14,413 nt of DNA from Peptococcaceae bacterium UBA5356 (lineage in GTDB: Bacteria; Bacillota; Peptococcia; DRI-13; DTU073): the NCBI GenBank assembly GCA_002407935.1, contig DHPU01000031.1:1-14413 (forward strand). Reading direction: 5' to 3'. The translations under genes and the position numbers were made by a program. Under the pieces are notes generated by a model. That model was not told where the DNA came from. It did not search any database and saw nothing but the letters and a program-made list of their open reading frames with translations. Within the stretch, counting starts at the first letter, position 1, and each line of letters begins with the position of its first letter. Shown in pieces: positions 1-6,398 of this stretch.

Positions 1-29
1 CCAATTTATTCATTTTTCCCAAGTAAGAC

Positions 30-73
30 AAAAAAGGAAGAGAAGGACTCTGTTGCCCTTCTCTTCCTTTTTT
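30..73. terminator. Bidirectional rho-independent terminator hairpin
   Basis: A perfect 17-bp inverted repeat (arms 30-46 and 57-73) encloses a 10-nt loop. The arm ends are A6 on one side and T6 on the other, so a U-tract follows the stem in both directions. It lies just past the stop of the minus-strand gene at 109-351 and would end that transcript. It could also end a plus-strand gene lying left of the window. Confidence 0.88.
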
Positions 74-108
74 ATCTTAAGCTATTCGGAGAAGTACTTT
101 ATACTAAA

Positions 109-351
109 TTATGGAGTGTCTTTTTGCTGATTTTTTTTACCGGCTTTTAAGATTTTATCTACATTGTTTTCGGTAGCGGTTTCCTGGTTGAAATCAGGAG
201 TAATAGAACCGGAACGTTTATTAGAGGGAGTATTCGTATCGAGAAATTCATCGGCCGCTTCCTGTTGGTATTGATTAGCTTTTTGTGGGGCTTGTTTCGC
301 TTTTTGCTGATAGTTTTTGCCGGTTTTTTTAGTATTCAGATTGTCGGGCAT
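109..351 (-). CDS. Small hydrophilic Gln/Asn/Lys-rich protein, possibly a gamma-type SASP-like spore protein
   Basis: Encodes an 80-residue protein with no Cys or Trp, no hydrophobic segment, and many Gln, Asn, Lys and Thr residues. The start is well supported: AAGGAGG on the minus strand (plus coordinates 360-366) sits 8 nt before the ATG. A strong terminator follows the stop. The first half is dominated by Lys/Gln/Ala (YQQKAKQAPQKANQYQQ) and leads into ADEFLDT. That segment is loosely like the EF-containing cleavage site for the germination protease in gamma-type small acid-soluble spore proteins. Those proteins are similarly small, Gln/Asn-rich and amino-acid-reserve in function. The similarity is one of composition and a weak motif, so the spore role is inference. 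It is transcribed divergently from the ECF sigma gene. Existence as a gene is likely; function is uncertain. Confidence 0.72.
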   Translation of the reverse strand: MPDNLNTKKTGKNYQQKAKQAPQKANQYQQEAADEFLDTNTPSNKRSGSITPDFNQETATENNVDKILKAGKKNQQKDTP

Positions 352-384
352 TTTTTCAACCTCCTTATTTTAAAATTTAATTAT

Positions 385-414
385 TTAATAGGAAAGCATT
401 TCGTTATCTGTAAA
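385..414 (-). promoter_or_regulatory. Candidate sigma-A-like promoter for the small minus-strand gene
   Basis: Read on the minus strand, TTTACA (plus 409-414) is followed after 18 nt by TATTAA (plus 385-390), placed upstream of the AAGGAGG of the 80-residue gene. The -35 matches TTGACA at 5 of 6 positions and the -10 matches TATAAT at 4 of 6. I could not find a clear sporulation sigma-G/F type promoter instead. The region is AT-rich, so chance matches are possible. Confidence 0.35.
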
Positions 415-474
415 ACCAGCCTCCTTTCTAGCGGTATTTTCCCCTTTTTTCTGTAAGTTATCCTTTTAATTCAC

Positions 475-502
475 CAAGTGTAGTAAAACAAGTGTAGTAA
501 AA
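475..502 (+). repeat. Perfect 14-bp tandem duplication upstream of the ECF sigma gene
   Basis: CAAGTGTAGTAAAA occurs twice with no gap (475-488 and 489-502). It lies about 45 bp upstream of the -35 element of the ECF promoter, in the divergent intergenic region. It could be a two-site operator or just a replication-slippage duplication; nothing here separates the two. Confidence 0.9.
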
Positions 503-544
503 TAGCCATATACTTATGGGATAGTTATATGTTATGTTTAAGTG

Positions 545-569
545 GGAACTTTTTTATAGATATTTCGTC
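545..569 (+). promoter_or_regulatory. ECF-type (autoregulatory) promoter
   Basis: GGAAC (545-549), extended by a T-tract, is followed after exactly 16 nt by CGTC (566-569). This is the classic -35/-10 architecture recognised by ECF sigma factors (an AAC -35 and a CGT -10). It lies about 35 bp before the GTG start of the ECF sigma gene, the expected place for an autoregulated promoter. That the encoded sigma factor itself uses this site is inference. Confidence 0.8.
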
Positions 570-604
570 AATTATAAGAATATCTTTGGAGGGAGGCGGT
601 AGTT

Positions 605-1222
605 GTGTACAAAGATGAAGAGCTGGTAGCTATGAGTAAAGCCGGTGATCTTAAAGCGTTTGAAGAATTAGTATGCTGTTATGAACGAAAAATTTACACC
701 ATAGCATACCGGATGATGGGAAATTATGAGGATGCAAATGATTTAGCTCAGGAAGCTTTTTTGAGGGCTTTTCAATCGATAAATACTTTTCGGGGAGAAT
801 CATCATTTTCCACTTGGCTTTGTCGAATAGTTACGAATGTTTGTCGCGACGAATTACGTAAACGTTATCGTATCTCAATTGAATCATTGGATAAAGAGGT
901 TAGTTTTGGTGATTGGGAAATTAAAAAACAAATTCCTGCTTCTGATCCGGGACCTGCTGAAATATATGAACAGCGGGAACTACAATTAGAGCTGCAGGAA
1001 TTAATTGCTACTCTTGCTCCGGAATTTCGGCTAACGTTAGTGTTAAGAGAGATTCAGGGATTAACCTATGAGGAAATTGCCGAACAGTTAGAATGTTCGT
1101 TAGGGACAGTTAAGTCCAGAATAAGCAGAGCAAGAAATTACTTAAAAGAGAAGCTCCTTTCTCGGCAAGAACAAAATTACCGGCGGGAACAAAATTCACA
1201 AAGCGGGCGTCTATATGTATGA
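605..1222 (+). CDS. ECF-family RNA polymerase sigma factor
   Basis: A 205-residue sigma-70-family factor of the extracytoplasmic-function group, expected to direct RNA polymerase to GGAAC/CGTC-type promoters when released from its anti-sigma factor. Region 2 spans about residues 17-85, with the core-binding and -10 segment around NYEDANDLAQEAFLRAF and FSTWLCRIVTN. Region 4 spans about 130-183, with the helix-turn-helix LTYEEIAEQLECSLGTVKSR. Regions 1 and 3 are missing, as in the whole family. The C-terminal tail of about 20 residues is Gln/Arg/Asn-rich and unusual for the core fold. The start is GTG, placed 8 nt after GGAGGGAGG. The gene ends inside the ribosome binding site of the anti-sigma gene (TGAAAGGAGG), suggesting translational coupling. 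It is most like the SigW/RpoE-type stress sigmas, but I cannot name the orthologue. Confidence 0.95.
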   Translation: MYKDEELVAMSKAGDLKAFEELVCCYERKIYTIAYRMMGNYEDANDLAQEAFLRAFQSINTFRGESSFSTWLCRIVTNVCRDELRKRYRISIESLDKEVSFGDWEIKKQIPASDPGPAEIYEQRELQLELQELIATLAPEFRLTLVLREIQGLTYEEIAEQLECSLGTVKSRISRARNYLKEKLLSRQEQNYRREQNSQSGRLYV

Positions 1223-1238
1223 AAGGAGGAGGGAGAAA

Positions 1239-2555
1239 ATGAACTGTAATGAAGTACGGGAAAGCCTTTCAGCTTTTCTGGATAATGAATTATCAACAAA
1301 TGAAAAAACCTTACTGCAAAGTCATTTGGATGAGTGTACTGGTTGTCAGAAAGAACTGGAAGAGCTTCAAAAAGTGGCAGTACAGCTTTCCTCCTTAGAG
1401 GAGGTTGTTCCTCCGGCCAGTTTCCGCAACGAACTTTTTGCTAAACTGGAAGAAGGACTGTCAAAAGAAGTAAGGCAAAGAGAAAAGAGAGTATCTTTAC
1501 GCGGATTCATGCATAAATTTACAGCGGTTACAAAGCAGACAGCTTTTCTACCTGTAGCTATTTCGTTAATTCTGCTGCTTATTATTGTACCTGTATTCTT
1601 TGATTTACCCCGCCTGGGGATGAAAAGCACGATGAAAAGCACGGTGGTAGAAAAGGCGGGAGGTTTAGCTGATTTTAGCAGTTCTGCTAAGTCTGGAGCA
1701 GCGGAGAATTTAAAAAGAAATAGTGTGCAGAATACCGCCTCCTCACTGAGGGCTTCTGAGACAATGTTTTCTTATGATACTGCTAACGCTGACGAGAGTA
1801 TACAACCTCAAGAGGCTAATTTACTTAAAACTTCGGCGAAGGAACATGCTGAATCTCCGGTGCATGAGCGAAAAGTAATTAAAAATGCTAATTTAACCTT
1901 GTCGGTTGATGATTACGATAGTACGGTAAAAGCAATTGCGGATAAGACACTAGCTTTGGATGGTTATATTGTTAATGAATCTGTGCAGGCAATAGACGGG
2001 AGGGGAACGAAAAGAGGGTCTTTGCAGATCCGGATCCCCCAAGCTAGGTTTGAGAATTTTCTCGCGGGGGTAGATACTTTAGGAAGAGTCAGGCATCGCG
2101 GGATTTTTACTGATGATGTAACGGAAGAATATGTAGATGTTGAAAGCCGTTTACAGGCAATGCGGACAAAAGAAGAAAGGCTTTTGGCCATTTTGACTAA
2201 ATCAGGGAATCTTAGCGATGTTTTAGCGGTAGAAAATGAATTGGCTAAGACGAGGGCGGATCTGGAATCTTTACAGGGAAGGCTACGTTATCTTAATAAT
2301 CGTACGGATTTTTCTACTTTTAATATTACGCTTGAGCAGCTTATTGCTTCAACCCAGCAGGTATCGGCCAGTGGGTTGAAGGGCGTAGGGCTGAGGGCGA
2401 AGGGAGCCTTTATTCAGGCAATTAATAATATTTTAGTAGGCTTAGGCAAGTTAGTTGTTTTCATCAGTGCGGCGATACCTTATTTAGTGATAGTGGCAGT
2501 ACTAGGATTAGGGATACGGGGTTGGTTAAGGAGAAAAAAGAATAGCAAGGAATAG
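1239..2555 (+). CDS. Membrane anti-sigma factor with zinc-finger domain and extracytoplasmic DUF4349-like domain
   Basis: A 438-residue protein predicted to hold the neighbouring ECF sigma factor at the membrane. The N-terminus has the zinc-binding anti-sigma pattern: C3, then H29-x3-C33-x2-C36 (HLDECTGC). A transmembrane helix follows at about 103-121, then a Ser/Ala/Lys-rich linker. A DUF4349-like domain spans about 210-370, with a KNANLTLSVDDYD start, a coiled-coil stretch near 300-350 (SRLQAMRTKEERLL and ENELAKTRADLESLQGRL) and a FNITLEQ end. A second helix at about 404-428 is followed by Arg/Lys residues, so both ends should be cytoplasmic. I chose the ATG at 1239 because AAAGGAGGAGGG lies just before it; an ATG at 1215 is in frame but has no ribosome binding site. 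The sensed signal is unknown. A terminator follows the stop. Confidence 0.92.
   Translation: MNCNEVRESLSAFLDNELSTNEKTLLQSHLDECTGCQKELEELQKVAVQLSSLEEVVPPASFRNELFAKLEEGLSKEVRQREKRVSLRGFMHKFTAVTKQTAFLPVAISLILLLIIVPVFFDLPRLGMKSTMKSTVVEKAGGLADFSSSAKSGAAENLKRNSVQNTASSLRASETMFSYDTANADESIQPQEANLLKTSAKEHAESPVHERKVIKNANLTLSVDDYDSTVKAIADKTLALDGYIVNESVQAIDGRGTKRGSLQIRIPQARFENFLAGVDTLGRVRHRGIFTDDVTEEYVDVESRLQAMRTKEERLLAILTKSGNLSDVLAVENELAKTRADLESLQGRLRYLNNRTDFSTFNITLEQLIASTQQVSASGLKGVGLRAKGAFIQAINNILVGLGKLVVFISAAIPYLVIVAVLGLGIRGWLRRKKNSKE
1620..1643 (+). repeat. In-frame 12-bp tandem duplication in the anti-sigma gene
   Basis: ATGAAAAGCACG is present twice back to back (1620-1631 and 1632-1643). It gives a repeated Met-Lys-Ser-Thr just outside the first membrane helix of the anti-sigma factor. 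This is most simply a slippage duplication in a tolerant linker. Confidence 0.9.
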
Positions 2556-2570
2556 TAAAAAGATAAAAAT

Positions 2571-2613
2571 AAAAAATGGTGTGCAGAAGAAGTGGCTGTA
2601 CACCATTTTTTTT
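2571..2613 (+). terminator. Rho-independent terminator after the sigma/anti-sigma operon
   Basis: A 16-bp stem (arms 2571-2586 and 2596-2611, with one G-U wobble) closes a 9-nt loop and ends in eight T residues (2606-2613). It starts 15 nt after the anti-sigma stop codon and separates the operon from polA. The A6 at its left end means it could also work on the minus strand. Confidence 0.9.
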
Positions 2614-2738
2614 ACTGTTATTTTCCTAAGTAAAAGGAAAAGCTGTACTGAAAGTAGAAAAGGTAAGGGTAAGGGAGAAATTTCTATAAAAAAAATTAAG
2701 AGGTAATTCGGAAGTAGAAATACGGAGGGCTATTTAAA

Positions 2739-5453
2739 ATGGGCGATTTTGGAAGAAGAAAAAAAGAGGTGGAGAATTTGTCTGATAAATTTCTGGTCAT
2801 TGACGGAAACAGTTTAGCCAATAGGGCTTTTTATGCTATTCCGATGCTTTCCAATGCACAAGGCTTTATTACAAATGCGATTTATGGTTTTTATAATATG
2901 CTGGCTAGGGTTATAGAAGAGGAAAAACCTGCTTATATAGCGGTAGCTTTTGATAAGGGAAAGGTGGTTTTCCGGCATCAGCATTATGCTGATTATAAAG
3001 GAACGAGGAAGGGAACTCCTGATGAGCTGCGTCCTCAGTTCCCTGTTTTGAAGGATTTATTGAGGACGATGAATATTGCTGTTTTTGAACTCGAGGGATA
3101 CGAGGCCGATGATTTAATTGGAACACTGGTGAAACAGGGGGAGAGGGAAGGATTAGTTAATTTGATCGTGACGGGAGATCGTGATGCCTTCCAGTTAATC
3201 TCTTCTCAGACCAAGGTTTTTTTAACGCGGAAAGGAATCTCGGAACTGGAAATCTATGATGAGCAGGTTTTGACGGAGAAATATGGGCTGAGTCCTCAAC
3301 AAATGATTGATGTAAAGGGATTGATGGGGGACGCCTCCGATAATATTCCCGGTATTCCCGGAGTGGGAGAAAAGACGGCTCTTAAATTAGTTAAGGAATA
3401 TGGGGATTTAGCCAAAGTCCTTGCCCATTGGGAGGATTTCCAAGGGAAAAAACTGGGGGAGCTTTTGCATAATTATAAGGAACAAGCTCTTCTAAGCAAA
3501 AAACTAGCGACAATCGTGCTTGATGTTCCTATGGAGATAGAGCTAGGGCAGTGTCGGCGGAGAGAATCTGATTATCCGCGGTTGATTGCTTTATTAAAGG
3601 AACTGGAATTTAAAAGCATTCTCCAAAATACCTTAGAAAAGTGGGAAAGAGCAAAGAGAGAAACGGGGGAAGAGATAAGCACCGAAGATAGTAGGGAGTC
3701 CAATCTTCTTGCTTATGTAGTGCTGGATAATCAGCAGGCTTTAGCGGATTACCTTGCTGGAAAAAAGGCTGAGGCAGCTCAAGGAAATCAATTGACTTTG
3801 TATTTAGAAACAGAAAAAAGAGGAGCGCGGGAGTGCCTAATTGCCGCTTGTGGTTTAAAAACTAAACTGGGTCAACCGGCGGTTCTCTCTTGGCAAAGTG
3901 CGGAGGAATTAGGCGGCTATTTAAAAACATTAAAGAGTTATTTGGAAAATGAGGATAGTAAAATTATTTTACATGATGTAAAGACGGCGCTTTTAGCGTT
4001 GAGTCCATATCAAATCCAGATTAGGGGAGCGGTAAAAGATACACTTCTGATGGCCTATCTTTTAAATCCTTCTCGCAATCAGCATGATTTGTTGTTTCTT
4101 GCCCGGGAAAGGCTGGATTATACGGTGACTCCGCAAGAAGAAACGAGGATTCCTTATTTTTTAGCAGCCTTAGAGAAGTTAGGCGACGAATTAGGGAAGG
4201 AATTGGAGAAGCAGGAGATGCTCCCTCTTTATCAGAATTTGGAACTACCTCTGGCCTACGTTTTGGCCGCAATGGAGCAAATAGGAATTAGACTAGATCC
4301 CTCAATCTTGAAGGAGATGGGGCAGGATTTTGATACTTGGATTAATCGGCTTACCGAGGAGATTTACGGTATGTCGGGTGAGAAAATTAATCTTAATTCG
4401 CCCAAACAGCTGGGAATACTGCTTTTTGAAAAATTAGGTTTACCTAAAGGGAAAAAGACGAAGACCGGTTATTCGACCAGTGCTGAAGTGTTGGAGGCAT
4501 TAGCTCCTGAGCATGAAATTGTCTCTAAGATTCTTGATTATCGACAGATGATGAAAATGAAGAGCACCTATATTGATGGTTTAAGTACGTTGATGGATCC
4601 GGTTACGGAACGGGTTTATACTAGCTTTAATCAAGCAGTTACGGCCACAGGACGGCTTTCCAGTACTGAGCCTAATCTTCAGAACATCCCGATCCGTTTG
4701 GAAGAGGGACGGCGAATCCGGCGGGCTTTTTTGCCGTCGGCAGGAAAACAGCTTCTTTCTGCCGATTATTCGCAGATTGAGTTGCGGGTGCTGGCGCATA
4801 TTGCCGGCGATGAGGTATTGATTGAGGCTTTTAATCATAATCAGGATATTCATACCCGGACAGCGGCGGAGGTTTTTGGCGTGCCGATGGAAGCGGTTAC
4901 TCCTAAGTTGCGGCGAGCGGCAAAAGCGGTAAACTTTGGGATCGTATATGGAATCAGTGATTTTGGTTTAAGCCGTGATTTAGGCATTTCTCGGGCAGAG
5001 GCCAAGGAGTATATTACTAGTTATTTTGCCCGCTATCAGGGGGTTAAGTTATATATAGACAGGGTTATTGCGGAGGCGAGGGAAAAAGGATATGTAACAA
5101 CCTTATTAAACAGGCGCCGTTATTTGCCCGATATATTGAGCCGTAATTTTCATTTGCGCAGTTTTGCGGAGCGGACAGCGATGAATACGCCTATCCAAGG
5201 TAGTGCTGCTGATATTATTAAATTAGCCATGCTAAAGCTTGCACGGGTCTTGCATAAGGATGAACCGGAAACAGCACTGGTTTTACAGGTTCATGATGAA
5301 TTAATTCTGGATGTGCCCAGCGAACGAGTAGAAAAAGTGGGAATCCTGGTTAAGCGAATAATGAGTGAGGCTTATCCGCTGATGGTACCTTTGCAAGTTG
5401 ATTTACAGACGGGAATTAATTGGTATGATCTTCGGCCTTTGCAAGTAAAGTAG
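2739..5453 (+). CDS. polA: DNA polymerase I
   Basis: A 904-residue family A DNA polymerase for gap filling and Okazaki-fragment maturation. The N-terminal 5'-3' exonuclease (about 18-310) shows VIDGNSLANRAFYAIP, EADDLIGTL, VTGDRDAFQL and the helix-hairpin segment GDASDNIPGIPGVGEKTA. The middle 3'-5' exonuclease-like domain (about 325-500) appears degenerate: the DxE motif is replaced around LYLETEK. The polymerase domain has motif A (DYSQIELR, D676), motif B (R725 to Y737, R-x3-K-x2-NFG-x2-YG) and motif C (H852-D853-E854), so polymerase activity should be intact. The ATG at 2739 follows GGAGGG by 9 nt. A TTG 13 codons downstream, preceded by AGAGGTGG, is an alternative start that would give the more usual short N-terminus. 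mutM follows after 22 nt. No clear promoter was found in 2614-2738. Confidence 0.98.
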   Translation: MGDFGRRKKEVENLSDKFLVIDGNSLANRAFYAIPMLSNAQGFITNAIYGFYNMLARVIEEEKPAYIAVAFDKGKVVFRHQHYADYKGTRKGTPDELRPQFPVLKDLLRTMNIAVFELEGYEADDLIGTLVKQGEREGLVNLIVTGDRDAFQLISSQTKVFLTRKGISELEIYDEQVLTEKYGLSPQQMIDVKGLMGDASDNIPGIPGVGEKTALKLVKEYGDLAKVLAHWEDFQGKKLGELLHNYKEQALLSKKLATIVLDVPMEIELGQCRRRESDYPRLIALLKELEFKSILQNTLEKWERAKRETGEEISTEDSRESNLLAYVVLDNQQALADYLAGKKAEAAQGNQLTLYLETEKRGARECLIAACGLKTKLGQPAVLSWQSAEELGGYLKTLKSYLENEDSKIILHDVKTALLALSPYQIQIRGAVKDTLLMAYLLNPSRNQHDLLFLARERLDYTVTPQEETRIPYFLAALEKLGDELGKELEKQEMLPLYQNLELPLAYVLAAMEQIGIRLDPSILKEMGQDFDTWINRLTEEIYGMSGEKINLNSPKQLGILLFEKLGLPKGKKTKTGYSTSAEVLEALAPEHEIVSKILDYRQMMKMKSTYIDGLSTLMDPVTERVYTSFNQAVTATGRLSSTEPNLQNIPIRLEEGRRIRRAFLPSAGKQLLSADYSQIELRVLAHIAGDEVLIEAFNHNQDIHTRTAAEVFGVPMEAVTPKLRRAAKAVNFGIVYGISDFGLSRDLGISRAEAKEYITSYFARYQGVKLYIDRVIAEAREKGYVTTLLNRRRYLPDILSRNFHLRSFAERTAMNTPIQGSAADIIKLAMLKLARVLHKDEPETALVLQVHDELILDVPSERVEKVGILVKRIMSEAYPLMVPLQVDLQTGINWYDLRPLQVK

Positions 5454-5475
5454 ATAACAAATGAGGTGAAAAAGG

Positions 5476-6300
5476 ATGCCGGAATTACCGGAAGTAGAAA
5501 CCGTGAAGAGAAGTTTGGAGCCTTTACTTAAAGGGAAACAGATTGAGGATATAGAAATATTTTGCGAAAAATTGATTAAAAATCTGGCTCCGGCCACCTT
5601 TAAAGAAGAAATACGGGGTCGTACGATTATGGAAATAGAACGAAAAGGGAAGTATTTACTTTTTCAGCTTGATCGGGATTTGACCTTGGTAATTCATCTG
5701 CGGATGACTGGACAATTAACGGTGTGTGAACGAAGTTTTTCCATAGGGAAACATACTCATGTAATTTTTCGCCTTTCTTCGGGAGAGGACTTGCGCTTCA
5801 CTGATCTGCGGAAATTTGGGTTGCTTTATTTGGTGCCGAAGGGCTGCTGGGAGGAAATCAAGGGTTTACATGGGCTCGGCTATGAGCCTCTTGCCGAGGA
5901 GTTTACCTTAGAATGCTTACAGCAATTGTTAGCGGGTAAAAAGGGAATCTTGAAGGCTTTTTTGTTGGATCAGAGGAAGATTGCCGGTATTGGGAATATC
6001 TATGCGGATGAGATTTTGTATGAAGCCGGTTTACATTCGCAACGAGAAATTAACACCTTGCAAACAAAGGAAATTGCCGCCCTTTTTCAGGCTATTAAGT
6101 TAAAATTGAGCGAAGGAATTCTTTATCGGGGAACTTCTTTGCGTGATTATGTAGATGGACGAGGGGAAAAAGGCGGCTTTCAGGAAAAATTACAGGTATA
6201 TGGCCGGAAAGGAGTTCCATGTTCAAGATGTGGTACCCCCTTGCAGAGGATCGTAGCGGCAGGGCGGGGAACCGTTTTTTGTCCGCACTGTCAGCATTAA
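5476..6300 (+). CDS. mutM: Formamidopyrimidine-DNA glycosylase (Fpg/MutM)
   Basis: A 274-residue bifunctional base-excision enzyme that removes 8-oxoguanine and ring-opened purines and nicks the abasic site. All family hallmarks are present. The N-terminus is MPELPEVETV, with P2 as nucleophile after Met removal and E3 as catalytic acid. The conserved lysine is in GKYLL (K59), and HLRMTGQL follows at 74-81. The helix-two-turn-helix contains GIGNIYADE (171-179). The C-terminal zinc finger uses C249, C252, C269 and C272, with R264 on the finger loop (AGRGTVFC). Length is normal for the family. It follows polA by 22 nt with GAGGTG as ribosome binding site, so the two are almost surely co-transcribed. 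The next gene is not coaE or ytaF, as would be expected from relatives, but a secreted HExxH protein with its own promoter. Confidence 0.98.
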   Translation: MPELPEVETVKRSLEPLLKGKQIEDIEIFCEKLIKNLAPATFKEEIRGRTIMEIERKGKYLLFQLDRDLTLVIHLRMTGQLTVCERSFSIGKHTHVIFRLSSGEDLRFTDLRKFGLLYLVPKGCWEEIKGLHGLGYEPLAEEFTLECLQQLLAGKKGILKAFLLDQRKIAGIGNIYADEILYEAGLHSQREINTLQTKEIAALFQAIKLKLSEGILYRGTSLRDYVDGRGEKGGFQEKLQVYGRKGVPCSRCGTPLQRIVAAGRGTVFCPHCQH

Positions 6301-6334
6301 GCGATTTAACGATAAAAACAAGTGGCTTGAATAC

Positions 6335-6363
6335 TTGGAATATTTATAAAATTATGTTAAAAT
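6335..6363 (+). promoter_or_regulatory. Sigma-A-type promoter with extended -10 for the secreted HExxH gene
   Basis: TTGGAA (6335-6340) and TAAAAT (6358-6363) are separated by 17 nt, and TG at 6355-6356 makes an extended -10 (TGTTAAAAT). It lies 35 bp before the ATG at 6399 and about 20 bp before the GAGGGGG ribosome binding site. It suggests this gene is transcribed independently of polA-mutM. Confidence 0.68.
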
Positions 6364-6398
6364 ACAAATTGACAGAATAAATCAGAGGGGGCATTGCG

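Noticed and set aside
397..428. A strong AAAGGAGG on the minus strand followed by an ATG
   Set aside because: The ATG (plus 397-399) is about 19 nt away and the frame stops after four codons, so it is not a gene start.
265..456. A 63-codon plus-strand frame overlapping the small minus-strand gene
   Set aside because: It lacks a ribosome binding site and is the antisense shadow of the well-supported minus-strand gene, continuing into AT-rich intergenic DNA.
2621..2641. Small hairpin TTTTCCT/AGGAAAA upstream of polA
   Set aside because: The stem is 7 AT-rich base pairs without a T-run; too weak to call a terminator or operator.
2685..2690. TATAAA upstream of polA as a -10 element
   Set aside because: No acceptable -35 at 16-18 nt, and the surrounding A/T-rich sequence makes chance matches likely.
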